DNA of 64,000 nucleotides from Aquiflexum gelatinilyticum (lineage in GTDB: Bacteria; Bacteroidota; Bacteroidia; Cytophagales; Cyclobacteriaceae). Each line of letters opens with the position of its first letter. Within the stretch, counting starts at the first letter, position 1. Of the stretch, positions 1 to 9,116 are shown piece by piece. The notes under the pieces are model-generated. The model was not told where the DNA came from. It worked only from the letters and a program-made list of their open reading frames with translations, and did no database searches. A program made the position numbers and the translations under genes. The stretch covers positions 1 through 64,000 of the forward strand of contig NZ_JANSUY010000013.1 of NCBI RefSeq assembly GCF_024741135.1, written 5' to 3'.

Positions 1-337
1 ATTTCAATGAACTTTTACCGCCTCATCCGGCAGTATCGTAAGACTGATGTCTTAATGTACCAAGAATGAAATTTGATATATTTCATTTGCGGGTTGCAAA
101 TATAAATCAAAATTTTATTCTTTCAAAAACTGATTAGGAAAATTTACTCTTTTTTCGGAAGGTAATTGCGAGCCCGTTCAGAACATAAGTGCTTTAATCG
201 AATCAGTGTGCCCGCGTTTGGGATTGCAAAGGTGCAAATCTTTTTTTCAAATGCAAAAGCAAAAAGACAAATAAATTGTCTTTATATCCAACTTCTCTGA
301 ATATCAGGGAGAAAAAATATTCTTGAGCCATAACTTA
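1..337. other. Left-edge region: possible gene end plus leftward promoter
   Basis: No complete gene is seen here. On the plus strand a reading frame is open from base 1 to a TGA at 67-69 and would encode 22 residues ending in LMYQE; this could be the end of a gene starting outside the window, but 22 codons are too few to be sure. On the minus strand a good Bacteroidota promoter lies at 97-126. The rest, about 130-337, is AT-rich with a second, weaker TTTG-rich promoter-like stretch near 221-245 on the minus strand. I could not fold a tRNA or another known RNA in it. Confidence 0.3.
97..126 (-). promoter_or_regulatory. Promoter reading leftward out of the window
   Basis: On the minus strand the -7 element TATATTTG (97-104) matches the Bacteroidota consensus TAnnTTTG and TTGAAA (121-126) sits 16 bases upstream as a -33 element. 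Transcription would start near position 90 and run off the left edge, so the gene it serves is not visible. Confidence 0.45.
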
Positions 338-1357
338 TCAATACCTGAAGGTTGGTAACCGCCTTCTTTGGACTCTTTGCCAAAGCTGATTGACAAATGA
401 ATAGCGTATTGATACTTCATGTGCGCCACCTGAATTCCTCCAGCCCAACTGCGAAAGGGTAAAATCATAACTGTATCCAAGGTCAACACCGTTTTGGAGG
501 GAGAAACCAATCAATGCGATTAGAGCTTCGTTATTGGGCAATCCAATCCTGGTGGGAAAGCCACGGTACCATACACCCAGAATGATTGGGTCAAAGAAAA
601 GCTCCATTCCAAAATCCAATTGGTCATATAAACCTTGTCTTTTGTAATTAAATGCCAAAGATAATGTCCGCTCCTGTTGGGTATTGTTGAAGTAATCATT
701 GATGGCACCAGGTGTTAAATCAAACTTAATTCCTCCATGGGCAGAGTACCTGATCGGCAAAATGTCTTTATCTAAATCCAAGTAAGAAATATTTGGCCGG
801 GTGAGGTGATGACCCGATACTCCCAACCAAAACCTTTCATTATAGTAAAAAAGACCTGTATGCAAATCCGCAAAACTTCTTTGTCTTGCGTCCGGAATCG
901 CCACTCCTGCACCAGGTAAGACTACTCCCTTGCTGATGTCTAGTTGTGTGCTTAAGACCACTTCATCAAAACTTGCTGAGCGGGTAGCGTAACTTCCCTG
1001 AATTCCCATGTGCAAAAAACTAGATGACCCAAGCCTCAACCTGTAAGAATAAAGCAATCCCAATTCTGTGTTTTGGAGATTGGCAAGGCTTTCCCTGGTG
1101 CCATTTACAATAATCCCTATGCCACTGTTTTTACTTTCTATAAAATGGTCTGCATAGGCAGAAAACGCCACAAAAGTCTGGTCCAAAGCCGGCCATTGGT
1201 TTCTAAAGTTGAAACCTACACGAGTTATTTCGGAACTGCCGGCAAAGGCAGGATTGAGAAATAATGGTGAAGCATAAAACTGGGAAAACTGGGTATCCTG
1301 CGCCTTGGCATTGCCAAAAGCCATTATGACTATCAAAAAGATCAAGTACTTTCCCAT
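338..1357 (-). CDS. PorP/SprF family type IX secretion outer membrane protein
   Basis: A 339-residue outer membrane beta-barrel protein of the PorP/SprF family. The first 19 residues form a signal peptide ending in AKA, and the mature N-terminus carries the family hallmark QFSQFYASPLFLNPAFAG near residues 23-40. The C-terminus ends in aromatic beta-strands, as in outer membrane proteins. It starts one base after the stop of the large secreted protein upstream (1359-3752), so the two are surely one operon. In Flavobacterium SprF works with the type B cargo SprB; by analogy this protein is probably a dedicated partner for its neighbour. The window shows no other core T9SS genes here, so it is likely a paralogue and not the core PorP. 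Confidence 0.9.
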   Translation of the reverse strand: MGKYLIFLIVIMAFGNAKAQDTQFSQFYASPLFLNPAFAGSSEITRVGFNFRNQWPALDQTFVAFSAYADHFIESKNSGIGIIVNGTRESLANLQNTELGLLYSYRLRLGSSSFLHMGIQGSYATRSASFDEVVLSTQLDISKGVVLPGAGVAIPDARQRSFADLHTGLFYYNERFWLGVSGHHLTRPNISYLDLDKDILPIRYSAHGGIKFDLTPGAINDYFNNTQQERTLSLAFNYKRQGLYDQLDFGMELFFDPIILGVWYRGFPTRIGLPNNEALIALIGFSLQNGVDLGYSYDFTLSQLGWRNSGGAHEVSIRYSFVNQLWQRVQRRRLPTFRY

Positions 1358-1358
1358 T

Positions 1359-3752
1359 TTACCTAATCAATAAAAATCTACCGCTCTGCTCCACTGATTC
1401 CCCGTCAATGGTTACCATTTTGACCCTGTATACATAATTTCCCCCCGGCATCAATTCCCCATTGACTTTACCATCCCAACCTTCTGTTTTCAAATCATTA
1501 GTTCTAAACAGCATATTGCCCCAAAGGTTAAAAACCAAAATTTCCATTTGCGCAATTCCCCTAACTTTGGGCCTAAAAAATCGGTTCTCCTCTAAGGTGG
1601 GCGTAAATCCGGTAGGAAACATTACTCTGTAACTTTTGGTGATTGAAAGCTCCTTGGCAAACTCGGCAACACAGCCCAATTCATCAGTAATGGTCAACAC
1701 TATCTGAAAAACTCCTTTTTTCCCATGTATATGTATTGGATTCTGATCTGTTGAACCTGTTCCATCTCCAAAATCCCATGACCAAGTCACCACATCATCC
1801 GGCGAAAGATCAGTAAACTGAATGGTATCATCAGGAAAAATCCCTCCATCTTCATCTCCTTTGATACCAGTTCCCTGAACTTCGAAGTCAAAATTTGCCT
1901 GAAGGGATTGAGTTACTATGATTATTTCAAATGCTTTTGGCTCTGACCAACAATCCAAATCCTTGTGCTTAATTCTTAGGAGAAAATTTCCGGATGAAGA
2001 TATATTACTCATACCCTCATTTTCTATCAATTCCCCACCGGGGGTTTCTAATTGGTAATCATAACTCACCTCATCATAACCCGGAATGAATTCACGGACA
2101 TCAAGGGACATACCGGGTTCACATCCAACCACAGTATCGCTAATCACCAAACTTGGTAAAGGAGGATTTATCAAGGTAAAGACTGAAGATTCGGTCGGAC
2201 AGCTCTTTGAATTGTAAGCAATAACTTTATACACACCCGGTAAGATGGCTTGAATCTCTGAAACATCAGAATCAGGAATCAATATGTCATCCCTGAACCA
2301 TTCATGTTTTACATATACTTCATCACCAACTGCCCTTAATATTATAGGATCCCCTTCACACCGCCTTAATTCATCTATGGTGCTGTCAAGGCCTTGGGCT
2401 AAGATGCTGACTGGTTCAGGAGATTCTTTGATTAAAAGCTTGATGTAATTCCCTGAGGATGTTTTCCCATAATTATCAGTAATCGTATAATATACCTGAA
2501 CAGTCTGGTCTGTGAATCCAGTATTTGGAAAGAAAGTAAACTCCCCGCCAGTGTCAGAGGCACGGAAAGTTCCTTGGGGAAGTACCAAAACCCGATTTTC
2601 GGGTCTGCACCTAGCCTGAGAACAAATGTCTCCCTCCTCTGCCTGAATATCCTCAAGCGAACCATAAAACTGCAAACACCTTATGCTTGAATTTTCATTT
2701 GGAAGTGTAGCCTCGGCGGGAGTTATTTCATAAGTGTTTTCTTGGCCTTCGCAAGAGGCTTTGTCATCAATGTCTACTCCCTCAGGATTCGAAAGACCAT
2801 CCTCATTGGAAACCTCCACAATAAGATTTCTGATTTCATGGATATTGTTCAATCCACCTGTAGAAGCAGTAAATCCTATCTTTAGATTTTTAGGAGCGGG
2901 GAAGTTGTAAGGTCTATCGAAAATAGTGACCATCCTTGGATTATTTGCCTCAGTGGAAACCAGCATCTTTACTGTCAAAAAATATCCCTCTCCAAATGGA
3001 TCGGGCTGCAAATCCAAAAAGACTTTCCGGTATCCCGGAAGGTTGGGGTCAGTCACCCTGTTGGTTCCTGGGCCTCCTGAACTGATGGGAAACTGGTCAG
3101 AAGCTCTAAGTCCATCATTACCGGGCTCCATGGTTTTACGCCCTACAATAAAATTATATCCAGAAAGACCATTTCCAGGACCTCTGATTACTATAGAGTT
3201 TGGCACCAAGGATTCACCAATCCCGGCAAAACCACCAATTTTTCCTTCTTGGGTAGTTCCAAAGTTTCCGTATTCATCAAATCCGATTCCCAGATATGCC
3301 CTTGATAAACCGACTTGGTTACCGCGCTGTGCATAACCGAGGGATCCACCAAATCCTCCTGTATTGAATACAGGGGTGTCGGCATCAAATAAAAATGCCA
3401 CTATTCCATCTGCACCATTGCCACCATAGCTGAAATATTCGAATTCTGCTTTGATTCCGTAGGTCGAGGAAAAAGGAATATCTATATATATGTATCCATT
3501 TTGCTCATTGACAGCATCTGTTAGTCTGAGCGCACCATTCACAATCCTTGCATTTCCTCCAAAGACCGTGGCAGATTGCGTTGAATTATCCGTAAACTTC
3601 TCACAATAGGGAAAACCAACCTGTGCTTTGCCTTCTATTAAAAAGGAAAACAAAAAAATAATTGATAAAAAAAAATAGATTGGCTGTGGTATTAATGGGT
3701 CAGGATTTTTCAATTTCATGAGAAATCTATATTGAGTTTCATTTTTGGTCAT
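1359..3752 (-). CDS. Secreted lectin/PKD protein with gliding-type T9SS sorting domain
   Basis: A 797-residue exported protein. After a hydrophobic signal segment (about residues 22-44) comes an L-type lectin-like jelly roll (about 50-320), a central cysteine-containing region with Ig-like repeats (about 330-630), a PKD domain with the typical WDFGDGT motif (about 635-705), and a C-terminal domain with MFPTGFTP and WDGKVNGELMPGGNYVYRV of the gliding motility-associated type B sorting signal (about 710-797). It is expected to pass the outer membrane by the type IX system and to act at the cell surface, perhaps in sugar binding or adhesion. A second ATG at 3719 gives a more normal signal peptide and may be the true start. 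The adjacent PorP/SprF gene is its likely secretion partner. Confidence 0.85.
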   Translation of the reverse strand: MTKNETQYRFLMKLKNPDPLIPQPIYFFLSIIFLFSFLIEGKAQVGFPYCEKFTDNSTQSATVFGGNARIVNGALRLTDAVNEQNGYIYIDIPFSSTYGIKAEFEYFSYGGNGADGIVAFLFDADTPVFNTGGFGGSLGYAQRGNQVGLSRAYLGIGFDEYGNFGTTQEGKIGGFAGIGESLVPNSIVIRGPGNGLSGYNFIVGRKTMEPGNDGLRASDQFPISSGGPGTNRVTDPNLPGYRKVFLDLQPDPFGEGYFLTVKMLVSTEANNPRMVTIFDRPYNFPAPKNLKIGFTASTGGLNNIHEIRNLIVEVSNEDGLSNPEGVDIDDKASCEGQENTYEITPAEATLPNENSSIRCLQFYGSLEDIQAEEGDICSQARCRPENRVLVLPQGTFRASDTGGEFTFFPNTGFTDQTVQVYYTITDNYGKTSSGNYIKLLIKESPEPVSILAQGLDSTIDELRRCEGDPIILRAVGDEVYVKHEWFRDDILIPDSDVSEIQAILPGVYKVIAYNSKSCPTESSVFTLINPPLPSLVISDTVVGCEPGMSLDVREFIPGYDEVSYDYQLETPGGELIENEGMSNISSSGNFLLRIKHKDLDCWSEPKAFEIIIVTQSLQANFDFEVQGTGIKGDEDGGIFPDDTIQFTDLSPDDVVTWSWDFGDGTGSTDQNPIHIHGKKGVFQIVLTITDELGCVAEFAKELSITKSYRVMFPTGFTPTLEENRFFRPKVRGIAQMEILVFNLWGNMLFRTNDLKTEGWDGKVNGELMPGGNYVYRVKMVTIDGESVEQSGRFLLIR

Positions 3753-3781
3753 GTAAAGTACAGAAACTCTTAAAAAATAAA

Positions 3782-3804
3782 AAGGCTTCCTTTTCAGAAG
3801 CCTT
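3782..3804 (-). terminator. Terminator of purA
   Basis: An 8-bp perfect stem (AAGGCTTC / GAAGCCTT) with a 7-base loop, followed on the minus strand by a T-rich run. It lies just past the purA stop and before the next minus-strand gene. Confidence 0.75.
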
Positions 3805-3814
3805 ATTTTATATG

Positions 3815-5101
<1,287 letters not shown>

Positions 5102-5199
5102 CTAGTATTTTTAAATCAATTCGGCCGTGAAGTTTGTCATATCCCTAAAAATTACCAAATAACTCAATCCTTTTTCTCTAGATATTACAAAATTCAAGT

Positions 5200-5544
5200 T
5201 TAGGATATCGCTTGCTTGGCCTCAGCAATGCTAGGGTAGACGGTAAAGATATTGTTCAACTTGGTGATGATGAGCAGTTTTTGAACGTGTTCAGAAGGTG
5301 CCGTAAGAAACACCTCTCCACCTGAATTCCTCATTTTGGTCAGCATGGTGATCAGTAATCCAATGCCGCTCGAACTGATATACCTTACTTCGCTAAGGTC
5401 TACCACAAAAAATCTGATTTTATCGTTGACTGCATCGGACACCATTTCCACAAGCTTTGGCCCAACTTCGTCTCCGATAAGGTCACCTGTTACAAACAGA
5501 AGATGGGCATTCTTTTCTTTTTCAATCCTATAATTAAGCTTCAT
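5200..5544 (-). CDS. STAS-domain anti-sigma factor antagonist
   Basis: A 114-residue single STAS domain of the SpoIIAA/RsbV type. The signature [16 protein letters not shown] (about 49-64) contains the serine pair (Ser58/Ser59) at the place phosphorylated in SpoIIAA-like antagonists. Such proteins switch partners with an anti-sigma kinase, but no kinase or PP2C phosphatase gene is seen nearby. It overlaps the upstream fur-family gene by four bases (ATGA), so the two are translated together; this links a metal or peroxide sensor to a partner-switch protein, though the functional meaning is inference. Confidence 0.85.
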   Translation of the reverse strand: MKLNYRIEKEKNAHLLFVTGDLIGDEVGPKLVEMVSDAVNDKIRFFVVDLSEVRYISSSGIGLLITMLTKMRNSGGEVFLTAPSEHVQKLLIITKLNNIFTVYPSIAEAKQAIS

Positions 5545-6008
5545 ATCATTGCTTTATTTTCGCAGTTTTCTTTAAGGCAAGTTCCATATAGAATCAATGA
5601 ATGGTGAAGAACTTTGAAATTCAAAATCTCGCTCACTGTATTCTGTATGTTTTGTATCCTAGGATCGCAAAACTCAAGTACTTTGTTGCATTCGATGCAA
5701 ATCAAATGGTCGTGCTGCTTGTATCCGTATGATTTTTCGAATTGGGCAATGTTTTTTCCAAACTGATGTTTGGTCACCAAGTCGCACTCTTCCAATAAGT
5801 CCAAAGTATTGTAAACAGTCGCTCTGCTCACCCTGTAATTTTTGTTTTTCATGCTGATGTAGAGTGACTCTACATCAAAGTGCCCTCCGCGTCCATAGAT
5901 TTCTTCCAAAATAGCATAACGCTCGGGGGTTTTTCTAAGCTTTTTATTTTCCAGGTAGGCTGTAAATATTTTCTTTACCTCATCGAAAAGGGTCTGATTT
6001 AAGGCCAT
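5541..6008 (-). CDS. Fur-family transcriptional repressor
   Basis: A 155-residue metal-dependent repressor. It has the winged helix region (recognition helix around [13 protein letters not shown], 60-72), a metal-binding HDH at 99-101, a first zinc pair C104-x2-C107 and a second pair C144-x4-C149. These are the parts of a complete Fur/PerR protein with a structural zinc site. Whether it senses iron, zinc or peroxide cannot be told from sequence. It is the first gene of a two-gene operon with the STAS protein. An inverted repeat in its own upstream region (6039-6063) may be an autoregulatory site. Confidence 0.9.
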   Translation of the reverse strand: MALNQTLFDEVKKIFTAYLENKKLRKTPERYAILEEIYGRGGHFDVESLYISMKNKNYRVSRATVYNTLDLLEECDLVTKHQFGKNIAQFEKSYGYKQHDHLICIECNKVLEFCDPRIQNIQNTVSEILNFKVLHHSLILYGTCLKENCENKAMI

Positions 6009-6024
6009 GAATTTTAGGTTTTTG

Positions 6025-6063
6025 CAAATATAACTTATCTTATTTAGAAAAGATTCGAATAAG
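6025..6063 (-). promoter_or_regulatory. fur promoter with possible operator
   Basis: On the minus strand TATATTTG (6025-6032) fits the Bacteroidota -7 element. Just upstream, 6039-6063 holds an imperfect inverted repeat with CTTATT and AATAAG arms and inner GAA/TTC pairs, at the position where a repressor would block polymerase. No convincing -33 TTTG is seen. The operator reading is inference. Confidence 0.4.
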
Positions 6064-6358
6064 CAAGATAGAAATCCTTTTAATCAAACCTCATCTCCTT
6101 GAAAATTCCTTTTATTGGGAAAAATTCTAGTGCTTGATGGCGTTTTGAAAGTTTGTTCATCAAGATTTTATCAAAGAGATCAAAAGGGGTGAAGGATTGC
6201 CAAAAAAAAGCATGAATGTTCTTAAGAAAAGGGAATTTTACAGGTTGGGATCAAGTGGTGAATTATTCTGAATACCATATTTAGATAATCCGTCTTCATT
6301 ACCACCAGCAAGCAGAAAAGATGAAATTGCTAATTTTGTCTGTTATCCTTTTCCACTC
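6064..6358. other. Intergenic region without recognised content
   Basis: About 295 bases between the fur upstream region and the stop of the symporter gene. I see no gene, tRNA or clear hairpin terminator in it on either strand. Confidence 0.5.
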
Positions 6359-7936
6359 CTACTCTTCTCCTTTCACCAATACTTTGGCAGTATCCCATTT
6401 CTGAGTTAGCCTGGATACAACGATGATGGTTAACAAACTACTGAGCATTGCCAAAGTACGGAACGGAAACAAGACCTTTCCATCCTCAATCATCAGATAG
6501 TCAATTAAGATCGGCAAACCCAATGAAGCTTCGCCCCCTCCAAATCTCAAAATCACGCCAACTGCAAAACCTGCAATTGAGCCGATTTTATTGGCTTTTT
6601 TGTCAAAAAGCGCTGTCACTAACTGCGGAAAGAGCAGGCAATACACAAAATCGCTGCACAATACCCAAAGGGAATAAACACTTGTCACGTTTAGTGCAAT
6701 CAAAGTCGCCGCAATGCCAATAACCCAAATCGAAGTTTTGATGACTTTATTTAGATTTTCGGTCGTGATATTTGGTTTCACCAAAGGCCGATACACGTTC
6801 CAACTTGCTAGGGAAGAGGCTGATAAAATGGATGAATCAATCGAGGACATCACCGCAGCAGCAATTGCTCCAAGTCCGATCGTTGCCACCACAGTAGGTG
6901 TAAGGTAGCGAATGACGTAGGGCAAAATCATGGAATTGTTTTCTAAATTGGCTTTTGCCCCAAAATCCGTCCAATCGGTCACATTGCTTCCTATTATGCC
7001 AATCATTACAGCCGGGACTGCAGCTATCAGACAGACTACACCTGCGAAAATTGAAAGGCGAACGGCTATTTGTTCGTCTTTTGATGCCAATACCCGTTGA
7101 AAATAAACCTGCCAAGGAATACCTCCAAAGATGAGCAAAAGCGCATAATCCCACCAATACCAATAATAACTCCCCAAGGCTTCTCTGCTGGGGAATAAGG
7201 TAGCCGCTCCACCTTTCATGGTTTTATAATTTGTCCAAGCCACATCCCATCCCCCGACCTCAGAAAGTGCAAAAGGAACAACTATCGCCAAGCCAATCAA
7301 CAAAATTGACATCTGAATAATATCCGTCAATGCAACTGCCAAAAGTCCTCCAATAGCCGTGTAGGCAATGGTTACAACTGCTGATATGATGATAGACGTT
7401 TGGGTATCAATACCTAAAACGGTAGAAAATGTCGTGCCGAGTGCCACCAAAATGGCTGCGGTCCAAAATATTTCACCGGCCAATGCAGGCAAAAAAAGCA
7501 CTGCTCCCATTTGTTTGCCAAATCGCTGGGCCAAAGGATCTAGCATGGTTTTGAAACGGTGACGCCGCATTTTCCTTGCAAAAATCAACCCTCCCAACAT
7601 CAAACTCAAAGCATATCCCCAAGGTGCCTGCACCCATACCAAACCATCTCCGTAGGCATATTCCGCAGAACCATTGATATAGCCTCCTCCAACCCAAGTT
7701 GCACTCATTGTGAAAATCGCAATCCCTAAAGGCAAACCACGCCCCGCCAACATCATGTCTGCTTTTGATTCCTTTTTTTGGGCAACATGGGTCCCATAGT
7801 AAAAAATCAAAGCATAAAAAACCATCATGGATACATAGCCATACCAAAAAACCTCAGCTTTGGTAAACCAATACAAATACATTCCGAATATGATTAAAAC
7901 GCCTATCAAAAAAAGTGTAGGGTAGAATTTTTTCAT
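6359..7936 (-). CDS. Sodium:solute symporter, choline transporter (CHT1) type
   Basis: A roughly 525-residue sodium:solute symporter with about 13 hydrophobic membrane spans. It contains the stretch TWVGGGYINGSAE near residue 80 followed by QAPWGYALSLMLGGLIFA and TMLDPLAQRFGK; these resemble the animal high-affinity choline transporter CHT1 more than proline or glucose members of the family, as I recall those sequences. Substrate is therefore probably choline taken up with sodium. The frame extends to 8002, but the ATG at 7936 begins a normal N-terminus and is preferred. The gene is divergent from a phosphatidylcholine synthase gene, which uses choline as a substrate, and this context strengthens the call. 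Confidence 0.85.
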   Translation of the reverse strand: MKKFYPTLFLIGVLIIFGMYLYWFTKAEVFWYGYVSMMVFYALIFYYGTHVAQKKESKADMMLAGRGLPLGIAIFTMSATWVGGGYINGSAEYAYGDGLVWVQAPWGYALSLMLGGLIFARKMRRHRFKTMLDPLAQRFGKQMGAVLFLPALAGEIFWTAAILVALGTTFSTVLGIDTQTSIIISAVVTIAYTAIGGLLAVALTDIIQMSILLIGLAIVVPFALSEVGGWDVAWTNYKTMKGGAATLFPSREALGSYYWYWWDYALLLIFGGIPWQVYFQRVLASKDEQIAVRLSIFAGVVCLIAAVPAVMIGIIGSNVTDWTDFGAKANLENNSMILPYVIRYLTPTVVATIGLGAIAAAVMSSIDSSILSASSLASWNVYRPLVKPNITTENLNKVIKTSIWVIGIAATLIALNVTSVYSLWVLCSDFVYCLLFPQLVTALFDKKANKIGSIAGFAVGVILRFGGGEASLGLPILIDYLMIEDGKVLFPFRTLAMLSSLLTIIVVSRLTQKWDTAKVLVKGEE

Positions 7937-8245
7937 GGTTTTTATAGGCTGATTAAATATTATAATACTTGATCTAGATACAGAGTTAGTAGCTCCCAAC
8001 ATTAAATTGACGCCCTAGGTCAAACACTAAATTGGGGAATAAATTTTATTGGTGAATTAAGGAATGCCAATATAATCACTTAAAGATTTCAACTTACTTT
8101 TTCACTGACACTTCTTTCAATCAGATGAAATTGAGTCGTATTTAATCCAACAAACAAATCAATAAGTCAACACTTCATCTTTAAACCTCAAATTTCAAAC
8201 CTCATCATTTTAAATAAAAAGAATAAATTTGTCCCAGAAGCCTAG

Positions 8246-8995
8246 TTGCTTAATTATGGCCATCCTTTTGACAAATTTGTTGTGAAAAAATTCAGCCCTT
8301 TTCAGTACGTCCTTGCATGGTCTGTACATGCCTTTACAGCATCGGGAATGGTTTTTGGGTTTTTGGCAATTTTGGCCATCCAAAGTCAAGATTTTGCTCA
8401 GGTATTCGTCTGGCTTACGGTCGCTTTTTTGGTAGACGCCATTGACGGTACGCTAGCCCGTGCGGCTAAAGTTTCCGAGGTATTGCCCAATTTCAAAGGC
8501 GACTCAATTGACCATGTCATTGATTTTGCAAACTATGCCATCATTCCAGCATATTTTATTCATGAGGCAGGTTTATTACCTGAAGAATTCAAACTGCTGG
8601 GAGTATCTGCGATCCTTTTGGTATCCTGTTTTTATTATGGAAAAACGACCTATGTTACCGAAGATCTTTATTTTGAAGGATTTCCTATTTTGTGGAATTT
8701 TGTAGCGTTTTACCTCTATTTTGTGTTTGACTTTTCGCCTATGGCAAACTTGGTTCTGCTATTAATCCTTTGCATCCTCCCCATTTTACCATGGAAATAC
8801 CCCTACCCAAGCCAAACGAAAGAATATAGACTCCTCACTTTTACAGCACTCTTTTTCATTGCAATAGGAATCATTGGAACGGTAGTTATTTTCCCAGAAA
8901 AAAATAATTGGATTCAACTGTGTTCCTATGTAGGGATAGTCTATATATTTGGAATGGCAATTTTTAAAACATTCTTTTCCAAAATAAAGAGCTGA
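8246..8995 (+). CDS. pcs: Phosphatidylcholine synthase (CDP-diacylglycerol:choline)
   Basis: A 249-residue membrane enzyme of the CDP-alcohol phosphatidyltransferase family. The active-site residues are seen as D64-x2-D67-G68-x2-A71-R72 and G85-x3-D89-x3-D93; the gap between the two halves is 12 residues, longer than the usual 8, as in the Pcs subgroup. The stretches AWSVHAFTASG, EVLPNFKGDSID and FEGFPILWN also match rhizobial Pcs as I remember it. Pcs condenses choline with CDP-diacylglycerol to make phosphatidylcholine in one step. About seven further hydrophobic segments follow. Start is uncertain: TTG at 8246 or GTG at 8282. It is divergent from the choline transporter-like gene. Confidence 0.82.
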   Translation: MLNYGHPFDKFVVKKFSPFQYVLAWSVHAFTASGMVFGFLAILAIQSQDFAQVFVWLTVAFLVDAIDGTLARAAKVSEVLPNFKGDSIDHVIDFANYAIIPAYFIHEAGLLPEEFKLLGVSAILLVSCFYYGKTTYVTEDLYFEGFPILWNFVAFYLYFVFDFSPMANLVLLLILCILPILPWKYPYPSQTKEYRLLTFTALFFIAIGIIGTVVIFPEKNNWIQLCSYVGIVYIFGMAIFKTFFSKIKS

Positions 8996-9116
8996 ATACC
9001 TGAGTCCAAAAAAGTCATTAACGAATCATTGGTTATTTGGGCAAATGAAAACCTGGCATTTCAAGGCATCTAATCAATTGTACTCTAACAAAATTCAAAT
9101 TCTGACGGCCCATTTT

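Noticed and set aside
130-245. Possible small RNA or tRNA-like sequence
   Set aside because: GC-rich patches such as GAGCCCG and GCCCGCG are in the same orientation and do not form a cloverleaf or long stem.
2926-3336. Plus-strand frame of 136 codons
   Set aside because: It is opposite the lectin domain of the large secreted protein and is proline-rich by codon mirroring only.
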